Shown piece after piece: positions 1-10,782 of a stretch of DNA of 64,000 nucleotides (positions within the stretch are counted from its first letter, which is position 1; the number at the start of each line of letters is the position of its first letter). A program made the position numbers and the translations under genes. This DNA comes from Ulota crispa (lineage: Eukaryota; Streptophyta; Bryopsida; Orthotrichales; Orthotrichaceae): contig OY987251.1 in the NCBI GenBank assembly GCA_963920765.1, positions 4,838,501 to 4,902,500 of the forward strand. The letters run 5' to 3'. Below the pieces are notes generated by a model. That model searched no databases. It was not told the origin of the DNA and saw nothing but the letters and a program-made list of their open reading frames with translations.

Positions 1-516
1 TAACTGCTCCATGTTGCCCAAGCAATTTGCATTATATTGAACATGATAACTTTTTACTTGAGCATCTGATTGAAGGGGTTTTCTTTCCACACAAAGGCAT
101 TCATTGTATGCACCTTATCGCTAAATTTCAAAAACATCCATCTACATAGAAACCCACCTGACTTTGCAGTTGTCTGTTCAATGGACAATTGTCCTTTAGG
201 AGTTAGGATAACTAACCACTAGCCAACAATTCTTTACGCATTCTAACTTGCTTTTTTTTCTCACTTTCCATAACTTTTCACCGTCCCTTTTCCTCTCCGT
301 CCCTCTTCTCTTTTCAAATGTCCTATGACACACATCCAATGCTTTATAACATAGATTCGTAATATAGATTCACCAAAGAAAACCATACTCGTGCTTGTAA
401 GGGCCTTTTTTTGTAGTGTCACCTGCTATTGATGATTGAGGGCTGAAACTGAGATGGTCCCCCTTACAAAAAAACTAAAAGAAAAAATCTAGCACTTTTT
501 TGACCATTTTATTTAA

Positions 517-898
517 GGGAAATTTTGATGGATACCTTTAAAGTTTGCGATAGTTGTACAGATGCCTTTGGTCTTTCAAAAATTGCACAAATATCTTTAG
601 ACCATCATTTTCAAGTGTTTGTCTTGTTGTGCAAACCATTTCCTTCTTCCTTAATGTACTTGTAAAACAAGAAAGAAACTTCATATGCACGCAAAACAAG
701 AAGAAAAAAAATTATGCACACTTAAAACAAGAAAGAAACATCATGAGCACAAAGGACAAAGGGAAATGGCTTGCAAAACAAAACAAATACCTGAAAAGTT
801 TAAGGATGTGTTTGTGCAATTTTTAAAAAGTCAAAGGCATCTGTACAAATACCACATACAAATACCGCAAACTTTAAACGTATCCATCAATTTTTTCC
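517..898. mobile_element. Foldback MITE A1
   Basis: GGGAAATTTTGATGGATACC at the left and TATCCATCAATTTTTTCC at the right, the termini of the A family. The centre repeats AAAACAAGAAAGAAAC. Its target duplication cannot be read with confidence. The stretch 1-516 before it is AT-rich and shows nothing recognisable. Confidence 0.7.
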
Positions 899-1853
899 TT
901 TTTTTTTTAAAACCAACTTTTTTATTCTGTTAGGAAGTCGACGGGAGAGGACTTTGATTTACCCATTGAATGCGCTGTGAATATGGATATATGTGGCAGG
1001 ATTCAAGTGCAGTTTTTGTTTTGTTTATGTTTTTCCAGATGTTTCACTGCATGTGCATGAGACAGTGGGTACTGGGTTGGGTTTTCATTCGTCAAACAAT
1101 TATTAAAGTAAAATGATGGTAAAATTACTCTGACCCAATGACATGGTGCCATCATGGCACTGTATTTCACGGTCCTGCCATTCTGACAGGACCTTGGCAT
1201 CCTCCGGGCTCCGGAGCAGGACTTGAGGACTTGAGAGAGAGAGAGAGAGAGAGAGCCTGTGAAGGTCCGGGAATCATAACTTTGCCCTGCAACGTTTGGG
1301 TGGAGAAATTGGTAGCAACGTTGCCATCCGGTGACTCTAGGCCTAGACAGATATGATGAGTAGAGAGAGAAAAATAAAATAAAAAAAGAAGCAACTAGCT
1401 GAGTACTGTAGGTTGATAGCAGATTCGACATAAAATAATTCCCCAAAATTTTGCAAAATTATTTTATAAATTATTTTTCAAAAATGTCCAATGTCAAACA
1501 CATCAAAAAATCAAAATGTTTAATATTATAAAAGGCATTAAGCTTATTAACAATGGAAGGTCAAGGTTGATTCCAAGAGGGCTCAATCTATTACAAATTT
1601 TATACCAAGGGCTAATTTTAGAAAGTGAAAGATACTTTAAAAAGGCTTAACTCTACTAAAAAAATTGGTTGAATGCCAAATAATAACAACTTTTTTGAAA
1701 GTGCCTAATCTTATTTCATTGTGAAATCAGATGCCTAATTGGGTTTTTCTTAAAAAATAATTGATTTGCCAAAGACCTGCCAAATCTGCTCCCAACCTAG
1801 AGTACTAGCATCTCCACTTGACCTTCACGGCAATAAAATAAAAAAGAAGCAAT
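899..1853. other. Non-coding DNA with a GA microsatellite
   Basis: A (GA)n run lies at about 1235-1253 in a locally GC-richer patch (1130-1340). Short ORFs on both strands here share no recognisable domain. The part around 1400-1800 resembles 29450-29850 (ACTGTAGGTTG(A/T)TAGCAGATT and following), so it is repetitive. Confidence 0.5.
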
Positions 1854-1991
1854 TATAGTAGAACTCCTCTAAACTAATATCCCCTAAATTAATATTTGGT
1901 ATGTCATAACACTACCCACCCCCTTCTCATCCCATTGTATGAATCAACAACTCCAGTCCCAAGCATGTTAGTTTAGAGGAGTTCTACTATA
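1854..1991. mobile_element. Short MITE N1 (138 bp)
   Basis: TATAGTAGAACTCCTCTAAA and its reverse complement TTTAGAGGAGTTCTACTATA close a short element. It sits between two copies of GCATCTCCACTTGACCTTCA. Confidence 0.75.
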
Positions 1992-2653
1992 CCTGAGTAT
2001 GAGCATCTCCACTTGACCTTCACGACAAAGACAAGAAAATGGTTGTGAAATTTTGCCTGTAAATATATGGACTAGAGCAATGTTCAAAGTTTTTTTTGGA
2101 CTTCACTAGCTAAAGATTTGGCACATTTTGTATTCAACCGATTTTTTGCCAAACTATGTTGGATATGTTTCTTAAATTTACTTTATAATTTATTGTATTT
2201 AGTTTTTTTAAGTAAAATCTAACCAGCTTTTTGCCAACAATTTTAAAATGCAACCGGTTTTTTCCCCAATCCCACCAACTAATTTTGAACTAATCGCCTG
2301 TTTTTCCCGCACATTGGATCAAAGTCATATGCAATATCTACACCCATCTTGCCCTTTTACGCTTCATGCTCCCACGGCAAGCACAACAATATTCATCGTT
2401 TGTCTCTCTACAAGGCACCCTTCTCTAAAACACACCCAAAAAACAAGAATCAACACAAGAAAAAATGACAACGTTGGCCTAAATACAACCATGGAAAATA
2501 AAGTTGAAACACTGCGCAACAAAAGCGGAATGTGTGTTGTTTTAGCAAAAATGCAAGGTTTGAAATAGGACATATGGAGCTCAAAAAATGGCCCAAAATA
2601 CAAGCGCATTTGGAAATCAAATAAATTAGACTAAAAAGCAAACAAGACAAATT

Positions 2654-3963
2654 ATGAGTGTCTCTCAAAAGCATCCTTATCATTTAGTAGATCCAAGTCC
2701 GTGGCCTCTTTTGGGTTCATTGGGAGCTTTAGCCAAGCACCATTGGTGGTGTTATGTACATGCACTCTTTTATGGGAGGTGGAACACTTCTTAGCTTAGG
2801 TTTGGGAATGATTCTATATACTATGTTTGTATGGTGGCATTGTCCTGATGTGGACCGTCTTCTATTGAGAATTAAGCACTTAACTTCTTTTGTGTTGGTT
2901 CCAAGGATTGTTAGGTCTAAGGAGTGGTACTTGATGAATTCACTAATTAGAAACAAAGAGTTATTTTTACCTTTAGAGTGACTTTTACTTTAGGTAACTT
3001 TTACTTGAGGAGATTGAACCCATATTGTTTGTCTCTGTCCTAGTGGCCCATAGACTACTTAAAGGGCAAATTATGAGACTTATAATATCTTATCATGTAT
3101 CTTATATCATATTTTGTTATTATATATCTTTTAGGTGGAGAGGATGCTCAGTAGACCAAACTTGACAAGTTCAAGTGCTATTGGACGTATCATGCAAGAG
3201 GATAATTGATAAACCAAACTTGAGTGTTCAAGTGCTACTGGACGTATCCTAAAACCTTAAGAGTTGTATATTGAAAGGAGATTATAAGTGAGGGTTTTTG
3301 TTACTTTTCTATCTTTTCACAAAACTTTACTACAACTAGGAGCCCCGTGCTTTTCTAGATAGGTAGCAAACCTCACGACATTTTTGGTCAAAGATGTCAT
3401 GAGGTTTGCTGCCTATTCGGAAAAGCACGGGGCTCCTAGTTGTAGTAAAGTTTTGTGAAAAGATAGAAAAGTAACAAAAACCCTCACTTATAATCTCCTT
3501 TCAATATACAACTCTTAAGGTTTTAGGATACGTCCAGTAGCACTTGAACACTCAAGTTTGGTCTATCAATTATCCTCTTGCATGATACGCCCAATAGCAC
3601 TTGAACTTGTCAAGTTTGGTCTACTGAGCATCCTCTCCACCTAAAAGATATATAATAACAAAATATGATATAAGATACATGATAAGATATATATGAGATA
3701 TTATAAGTCTCATAGTTTGCCCTTTAAGTAGTCTATGGGTTACTAGGGCAAAGACAAACAATATGGGTTTAATCTCCTCAAGTAAAAGTCACCTTAAAGG
3801 TAAAAATCACTCTAGAGATAAAAGTAACTCTTTGCATCTAATTAGTGAATTCATTGAGTACTACTCCTTAGACCTAACAATCCTTGGAACCAACACAAAA
3901 GAAGTTAAGTGCTTAATTCTCAATAGAAGATGGTCCACATCAAGACAGCGCAATGTTATACGG
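2654..3963 (+). pseudogene. cox3: Fragment of mitochondrial cox3, frameshifted and split by a palindrome
   Basis: ATG at 2654 begins [20 protein letters not shown], then GSLGALA, the start of cytochrome c oxidase subunit III. A one-base insertion near 2733-2736 shifts the frame, which resumes as [20 protein letters not shown] and continues through TMFVWW to 2837. The next codons (R-N-V-I-R, where the mitochondrial gene has R-D-V-I-R) reappear at 3949-3963, after a 1.1-kb palindromic insertion. Only about the first 65 residues are present. It is a nuclear fossil of mitochondrial DNA and not functional. The [10 protein letters not shown] start is the form I associate with bryophytes and charophytes; this is my inference. 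Confidence 0.8.
2838..3948. mobile_element. 1.1-kb near-perfect palindrome inserted in the cox3 fragment
   Basis: Arms about 2846-3380 and 3395-3942 are inverted copies with few mismatches: TGATGTGGACC and GGTCCACATCA at the outer ends, CCTCACGACA and TGTCATGAGG near the centre. There is no ORF of note. It interrupts cox3 between the W-W and R-D-V codons. No clear target duplication was made out. RNA across it would fold into a roughly 530-bp duplex. Confidence 0.85.
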
Positions 3964-4011
3964 CAAACACCCTCTTTTAAGCCTTTGTTTAAATGTCAAG
4001 TGGAGATGCTC

Positions 4012-4988
4012 TAAGACCATGAAACTTTACTTTTAAGGCCGGGCTAAACCAAGACAAATTAGTGTTTCAAAACAAAGTTTTGTAAGAGATAAGTGACAAT
4101 AACTTACTCACCTTCTTAGATAAGAATAACCCTCACATTTTTATTTCTGTTTTTATAGTTTGTTTCAAATTGACAATTTATAGTTAACGTGTTGAAAATT
4201 TCAAAGTGTTATCCTTAAATGGTGGAGAGGTTGTCTTTAGTAGAACAATGTATGGATCCTTGAGCAAAGTGTTTGTTCCCTCAATACTCCAAAAATACTA
4301 TGTACTTTTTTATTTGTTCTAAATTGGTTCCTCTTGCTTGAGTGGACTTGACATAAAGAACAAAAATCCTCAATAATAGGTTGGATTGGCCATAATTCAC
4401 CAAGACAAGATAAGAAACCTAAAATTATTTTATCACTCCAATTTTTGGCCAATTGCATGTAGCCCAACTTTAAGTGTTGAGAGCTAAATATGCTCTGCAA
4501 CTTGTTTGGTCCCTCAAGACTAAAATTTGAACCTTTTCCATACTGCAAAAGTTTGCAACTTTTGCAAATTAACCCATGACATGTGTTTTGGAGTTTGGAG
4601 TTGTACAATACCTTTCACACTTAACCCTTAAAGAATGTTGTCTACCAAAAGCATTGGATGTATTCATACAATGAGCATTTACTACTTGAAAAAATGGCTT
4701 TATGAAAAATACCAAAAATTCCACAAAAAATCCTAACAGATCCGTAGTATGTCTGTGACTTGACTTAAAATCTTTCATCTCTAATGCGATTTATGTGCTA
4801 CCCAAATACCCCATCCATATACAACTTAGGAAGGCTTTTACAATACATCAACATTCTTTTGGGGTTAAGAGCTGAAGCAAAGTTAAACATGCTCACATGT
4901 ATTTCTCAAAACCTAGACAAGATTAGTGAAAGGAAGGGAATGTGGAAGGCAAACTTTGTGAGTGATGTCGCAATAGGTTTGGAGAGTA
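4012..4988. other. Repeat-derived DNA without a gene
   Basis: Contains the dispersed repeat 4685-4872 that recurs in POLH intron 2. The rest is AT-rich with no element ends or domains recognised. Confidence 0.45.
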
Positions 4989-5066
4989 TTAACCCCTCAA
5001 CGCCCGAGGGGCAAAAAAAACGCCCCATTTTAGTGTATTTTGGAAAGCTCGGGCGCTGAGGGGTTA
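4989..5066. mobile_element. Tiny P-type element P1
   Basis: TTAACCCCTCAACGCCCGAG and CTCGGGCGCTGAGGGGTTA form nearly the whole 78 bp; TTAA at the left, TTAG at the right. It is the smallest member of the TTAA group and is essentially one hairpin. Confidence 0.65.
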
Positions 5067-5635
5067 GCTTATAACTATGCTCAGTACCTTATTGAAAATT
5101 GTTAGATATTATTAATCCAATTGTCTCGTGATTACAATGTTGGACTTAGTACAAGCGTAATTGTGGGTTAGATGGAAAAGCTGAGATTTTTAGCAAACGA
5201 TACATGTTCGGTTTTAGAATCTTAGAATTTAACAATTCACCAGCAAAAGACCAGATTTTAGGATATTGAATCCACACTTAGAAGTTAGCGTAACATTCAA
5301 TAGCACTAGTATAGGCTGCCTTCCCTCCAAGAAAATGGTGCAAAATATTTCACACCAATCTTTAGCTATGGGGACACTTGGCTGGATTTGCCAGAGAGTT
5401 TCTGAAAGAGAGGTTCTGTTTTGTGCACATACGTCAATGTGGAGGTCTAGCCAAAAGAAGAAAAAAATGAAGTTTGTGGATGATACCTGAAGAGAGGGAA
5501 AGGCAGCTTCTCTTCAGGCTATTGAATGTTATGAGGACTCAATGACCAACTCCAAAATACGGGCAAATTTTTATTTTATCCTTACAAGTGAAAAAATCCA
5601 AAGTTTTCTAGCTTCCATAGATCTATAAGGTAGGA
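5067..5635. other. Non-coding DNA
   Basis: No gene or element boundary was recognised. A 74-codon ORF near 5266 has no domain-like features. Confidence 0.4.
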
Positions 5636-6058
5636 GCACCTCTCTCCATGGGTGTCCCCATCCCTGAGATCTAATGTGTCAATGACTGACATATATTGGT
5701 TATGATATGGGTGACAAAGTGATGGTTATAAGTTACACACTAATGGTTATGAATTACACACTGATGGTTATGAATTATAAAGTGATGGTTATGAGTGCTC
5801 CATCTCACTATTTAAGAACTCCTCAAGTTAGTATTATGAATGTATGAGCACACTAAAGACATCTCCTACACACAACTATATATTTTCAATAATTTTGGAT
5901 TTTGAAAAATCTTTGTGAACAAGTGCTTGCAACTCGAACTTTCAAATTGATGCCAATATTTTTAATTTCCTCTTCTTAAACTTAACACTATTTTTTTCAA
6001 AGTTCATCAATTGGTTTTCCTACCCCAAAACCCTTAATTTCACGCTTATGGGTGCTCT
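5636..6058. mobile_element. G-type element G1
   Basis: Left end TAAGGTAGGAGCACC. The right part (CACGCTTATGGGTGCTC) and interior (a TGATGGTTATGAATTACACA tandem) match the element at 11165-12490. The right TA edge is not clear. Confidence 0.6.
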
Positions 6059-7373
6059 CACAGGAAGGGGTCCTTGCAAAAAAATTAACATGACCTTCCT
6101 CATAATCACTTTCTTCAAGATTCTTCTCCTTTCCGTTCCAATGAGCTTACTTATACTATGCCTACGTACACGCTTTGCCTCTTTCTTTAAGAAACCACCC
6201 CCTATTCCCGTGTATACCCCATCCCCAAGGACAATTGTAACCGCCACATAACCATAGAAATAAGAATAACCGACACATAACCGCCACTTAATCTTCTTGA
6301 AGCAAACACTCAACTACCCAACTAATAAAGATTTGATTCTATTATAGACACCCAACTACCCAACTAATGGAACCAAGCAGATGGGACCCACCGACAACCG
6401 ATGTACTTGACTGACGTTGAGAAGCCAAAACCATGCGGGCAACAGTTCTTTCCACGTCTAGCACATCCGGATTGTATTCAAAAGCTTCAAAACCGCAATA
6501 ATAAGTGTACAGGATATACGAAAACTAGAGCTCGTACGGGGAGCCTATAGAATGATCAAAAAGTTGCAACTCACCAGAAAAAGTAACAATAAAAATAAAA
6601 ATAAAACCTCTCGACTGTTATCCTGCTTGCTGCTGAAAATCCTGAACACGTGTACACTACAGGGAAAATGGTTTATCTCTTGAATCGGCACGTGTGTGTT
6701 TATGGCACGGCGGTTAATTGCACTGAATGGCAGTGCCAGTGCCCCCATCATTCCAACTAATAAGTTTAATCCAGAGCTTCTTTCTGCTCATGATTTTATC
6801 CCAGCAAGCTCGTACAGAAAAACCATAATATCGCTCGATCAAAACTATATGGTGTCCAGGTCTGAGTGGATCAAGCAATCCGAGCAAGCTAGTCGATGTC
6901 ATGCTCATACTTGTCTTCCACTGCAAATCATGCTTAGAGGTTCATTAATATGAATCAATTCTTTCTTCTCTCTACCAAGGGTTCTCTGTACGTTGTGACC
7001 GAGGCGGAGAGAGTGGTCATCAGCATTGGTGCTCATAATCCATGTACTAGAGCTGCTCCAGACTGTTCAACTCCAAGTGAGCACATTTTTTAATGCACCG
7101 ATCAGCGATGAAGACATTTGTACCTCCGACGAAGCATTCATTGCTTGTGACTGCAAAACCAAGCAAAGTGGATCTTAAATACATGAGGGCTAATTCCGTC
7201 AGATTTCAGAACATGATTGCAATCAGATAAATAAAATAGAATTCATCCCATGGTCCCTCGCAAGTTTTCCACACAAAATTAAGCTTAGAGCAAGAAAACA
7301 GAGTTTGTATGACGACCATAGGCGATTGCACCAACAGCAGTGAAATATGTAGTTGTTGATGATCCACCTAATG
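6059..7373. other. Mostly single-copy-looking DNA, no gene assigned
   Basis: More balanced base composition from about 6360 to 7370 and several 60-85 codon ORFs, none with a recognisable domain or plausible splice pattern. It may hold a non-coding transcript or a decayed gene. Confidence 0.35.
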
Positions 7374-8066
7374 TAGGAATACCATAAACAATTACTCCTC
7401 GATAATGGCATAATAGACTATTCTAAAACCAACAAGAGCTGGTTTTTGAAAAATATTTTGAAAAGGTGTTATTTTCTCGCATTTGATTGGTTCAAATTTG
7501 TTTTGGAACGAAGTTCTAGAGGTAGCCATTTAAGGTGCATCTCTGTAACAAGAATCGGTCGAAATTAAGAATCCACATTTATATTGCATAAAACATTCAT
7601 TCTTGAGTAACTTTTTTTTTTTTTTTGCACTCTTCCTTAAGGTAGGAGGCTCAAACTCTGTTAGGGCTCTAATACCACTCACCTCCCCAAATGAACTCCG
7701 CCGGTACATGTCCCGATTCCTAGCTTTTCAGAAATGTATAGTGAACTTACATTCAAGGAAGTGATCCATTTTAGAGCCCTATCACCTTTCCACTTCAAAA
7801 TTTCATAACTAATTTTACATTGCTCTAAAAAATACAAAATAACTTGAGTTAGATGTCAATTCCTCTTGACATGTCTTTCAAGAAAAATTTACTGAAAAAC
7901 ATTTCAAGAAGTTTCATCTCCCAAAATTTAGTTTCAGCTCTTAGATGGTTGATTTATGAGCCTCTTACCTTACCTTGTTTCTCCATAGATTGAGCTTAAT
8001 TTCTGAAGAAATTCCCCATATCTTACAGGCTAAAGTGGCTTATTTTAACCGTTTATGGTATTTCTA
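7374..8066. mobile_element. K-type element K2 with a G-type element nested in it
   Basis: Left TAGGAATACCATAAACAATT and right ACCGTTTATGGTATTTCTA match the ends of K1 (27911-28265); the interiors align in inverse orientation. The nested element 7638-7972 is TA + AGGTAGGAGGCTC ... CTCTTACCT + TA. Confidence 0.65.
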
Positions 8067-8342
8067 CCTTAATCTCTGGTTAACCCCTAAAAAATGTTGC
8101 TGTTTTGTATACGGATTCCCAAGTTGTATACGGATGGGATATTTGGATAGCACATAAACCCCATTGGAATTGTAAGTTTCAAGCCAAGTCATAGACATTC
8201 TACTTGTCAACTAAAAATTTTTGGGGAATTTTTCACAATTATCATATAATCATTTCTTTAAGTACTAAATGGTTCTTGTACAAATACAAACAACACTTTT
8301 GGTAGGCAACATCCTGAGAAATGACCAATGATTCTGGAAACA

Positions 8343-9985
8343 TCAGATAGGTACCTTGATGGAGGTGATTGTGCATTGTACGAATCCATGCGGCACTCTG
8401 TGGATGCTGCAACGAACTACTTCCATGCCAAACGATTCCACAGCTTGCAGCAAGAAGCTTTGGACATTTTGACGCGGCTGGTGACAAACCATCTCGATGA
8501 CAATCTCTTCCCCGGAGAAATGGACGTGGACTTGGAGCTGCTGCTCGCTTGCTGGATTGATCGTGCCCGGCGATGTGGCCAATTCCTGTTGTTGTGTGGC
8601 CATCATTGAGGACGAAATCGGAGAATCCGTTTTACAATTCTCCGTCAGCTTTTTGTCTCCGGAGTTTGTCACAAACCCCGACGAATCGTGTGGTGACGTC
8701 GTTTTCTTGCTTTGCAATTGCTGCGTCAGGAACTGATTTGGCGCCATGAGCTTCAACTGAGCGCGCCGCTTCAAAAGGTCGCTCCGCTTCTGCTGCAGGT
8801 CTTTCACGAACAACATTGCGGTCTCTATCACCACAGCTCTCTCCCGCTGAGGACAATTTGAAACGCAACTCGTCAGCCAATTGTAACTAAGGTAGAAGCC
8901 AAATGCGACACTAGCCGTTTAGCTACCTCTAAAAGTAAGCAATCCTACACCCACCCAAAGAAGACACGCTTGTATCCAACAAATCAAACACACAAGTTGA
9001 TATAAGGAAACTAAAATTGTGTAGGTGACAGTTTATGATTGGGCGCATGTGACATGGTCTTTTTGTTGCCATGACATGATCTTTTTGTGTTGTTGTTCTT
9101 TTAGGGGTCTAGTGTTCACAATAGGTCAATCTAACTAGGAAGTTACCTACAACAATTCATAAACAATCTCAGAAAACTCCGAAAACAAAGTTTACTTGAA
9201 TTTGTACCCATTTCCTAACAAGCACATGCCCATTAGACCCTCCAAATTACCACATTTGGGGTGCTTCTACCTTAATGCACACATGGTCTTCAGCAATATT
9301 CATCAACCACTGAGCATCACGCTATGCACCTCCGTTTTTGAATCAAGTCTACAGCAAACACTGAAATTGATCAAAGAGTCAAAGATCTTGGAGACGATTG
9401 ATTGAGTACCTTTGGAGCGGGAGGCAGCAGCGACTCCAGAATCACGTACTTGGCAGACATGTCGTCGCGGCGTTGGCGCTCTCGGATGATGTGCTCAGCT
9501 TGCGTCGGCGATCGGGTCTCGTTCTCCTTTGAGCATTCCGCCATCACCGCCGATTCTAGACATTGTTTCTTCGACTTCGGAGTCGACTTCGAAGCACGGC
9601 GTGCCGCACGAGGTCTCTTCACAGCGGGAGTGACAGGCGCTTCTTTACGAGGTTCTTGCGATGTTCTTGTGAGTGGCACCGTGGACGATTGCGGCGATCC
9701 TCCAGGATCAAGGACCTGTGGTGTGGAGATTTGAACAGAGGGAAGCGCAAGGATGCCACCGTCTTCGTTCAGTGCTGAAGTCTGAAAATCACAAGGCCAT
9801 AGAGGACTCGACACCAGCCCCTCTGTAGTAGTGCTAGCAATAGTAGAGCTCGACAAATTTGTTTCGATGGCATCCACAACAGGACTGTCTAGAATAAGAT
9901 CGTCGTAAAGCTCCGGAAGGTCGATGTGATCGAGTGTGCAGAATGTTGTCTGCCACTGCAGTATTTCGTCCAATTCCAAATCCAT
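8343..9985 (-). CDS. bHLH transcription factor with C-terminal ACT-like region, 2 exons
   Basis: Exons 9985-9410 and 8846-8343 join in phase 0 (GT at 9409-9408, AG at 8848-8847) to give 359 residues. Residues 1-120 are acidic and Ser/Thr-rich. A basic cluster, KRPRAARRASKSTPKSKK (about 123-140), is a likely nuclear signal. The bHLH spans about 163-212: basic region AEHIIRERQRRDD keeps the H-E-R contacts expected for E-box binding, helix 1 ends SLLPPAPK, and helix 2 follows the intron (RERAVVIETAMLFVKDLQQK). The intron splits the loop, a common position in plant bHLH genes. Residues about 297-356 (QVHVHFSGEEIVIEMVC...) look like the ACT-like domain of several plant bHLH groups. The exact subfamily is not recognised. 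The stop used lies 12 nt past a possible donor (AAG|GTACCT), but the only near acceptor would make a 41-nt intron, so I read through. Confidence 0.85.
8888..9274. mobile_element. Mariner/Stowaway-like element G5 inside the bHLH intron
   Basis: TA then AGGTAGAAGCCAAATGCGAC at the left, CATTTGGGGTGCTTCTACCT then TA at the right. It fills about 70% of the single intron (8847-9409). Its interior matches G6 at 13731-14284 (AACAAGCACATGCC and CCTCCAAATTACCAC blocks). Confidence 0.75.
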
Positions 9986-10024
9986 ATCTTCTCCAACTCA
10001 CAATCTAGCGCTCGAAAATAACGT

Positions 10025-10046
10025 CAATCGATCGATCGATCGATCT
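10025..10046. repeat. GATC microsatellite upstream of the bHLH gene
   Basis: About five units of ATCG lie 40-60 bp upstream of the bHLH ATG, in the likely 5' UTR. The repeat is palindromic and could form local hairpins. Confidence 0.85.
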
Positions 10047-10301
10047 CAACTCAACCGTCGCTATTCATCTATAACATTGTCATTCTAAAATACAATCATT
10101 TCAGCGTCCTCGTATTCAATTGAATCAATGCCGAAACAGAGCACATTTCTCCTTTCCACACCTCTAGCGAAAATATAACTAATGCAATCAATGTGCACAC
10201 TATTCTTAGATAAGACTGCAGACCGCTATAAAGTCGTACATCTCTGCAGCTGATCTCAATTCTGTCCGTCTTGTTGCAAATCTCAGCAGTCTTTGTGACA
10301 C

Positions 10302-10308
10302 TATATAT
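10302..10308 (-). promoter_or_regulatory. Possible TATA box of the bHLH gene
   Basis: TATATAT lies about 317 bp before the ATG, which would leave a leader of roughly 290 nt. It is the best TATA-like match in non-repetitive sequence upstream, but unsupported otherwise. Confidence 0.25.
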
Positions 10309-10540
10309 CCATCGGAGATCAACTGTGGTGTAGAGCAACGAAACTAAGGCTCGTATTCTTCAAAGCAAGAGGTACTGCTCCTTACAGACTGACTCTATCA
10401 CCAGCTATCCAATGAAAGGCTCTCCATTCATATAAAATGGCTCCTTCAGAGTACAATAGCAAGAAAACGCTATCTTCAGGACTATTAGAGCACAACAAAC
10501 AGATCTGGTCTTATATGCAGTACAACTATATTCAAGAAGC

Positions 10541-10774
10541 TAGAACACCATATTCGTTAATTTGGGAAAAACGGGTCATTTGGGGACTTTCAGATTTTGA
10601 TATGACAGTTTTAGGTGGCCTCCTAAAACCTACACGTGTCCTCACGTGAGAGGAGGAATTTATTTCGGAAAATTTCTTATTGGCTCAAACAAAATTTAAA
10701 GTAACTTTTTGGGTTTAAGGTGGAGTACAAAGTGAGACACCTGTTTTTCCCAAATTAATGAATATGGTGTTCTA
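10541..10774. mobile_element. Short foldback MITE G4
   Basis: TAGAACACCATATTCGTTAA at the left and TTAATGAATATGGTGTTCTA at the right; the inverted ends extend about 36 bp through AATTTGGGAAAAAC. 234 bp, TA at both edges. Confidence 0.75.
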
Positions 10775-10782
10775 AACAACAG

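Larger units (their letters stand above)
2001..4011. mobile_element. PIF/Harbinger-like TIR element carrying the cox3 fragment
   Basis: GAGCATCTCCACTTGAC at the left and GTCAAGTGGAGATGCTC at the right are exact inverse complements over 17 bp. The flanking three bases (TAT, TAA) are an imperfect TWA-type target. A second copy of the left end lies at about 1807. It has no transposase; the interior holds cox3 and the palindrome. Confidence 0.65.

Noticed and set aside
2754..2981. 75-codon plus ORF as a real gene
   Set aside because: Its first half is the cox3 fragment read after the frameshift, and its second half is one arm of the inserted palindrome.
8242..8487. Third exon of the bHLH gene
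   Set aside because: Using the AAG|GTACCT donor with the TTTCTCAG acceptor gives a 41-nt intron, too short for usual plant splicing. Reading through to the stop is simpler.
9402..9778. Plus-strand ORFs opposite the bHLH first exon
   Set aside because: Shadows of the minus-strand coding exon, which carries the bHLH motif.
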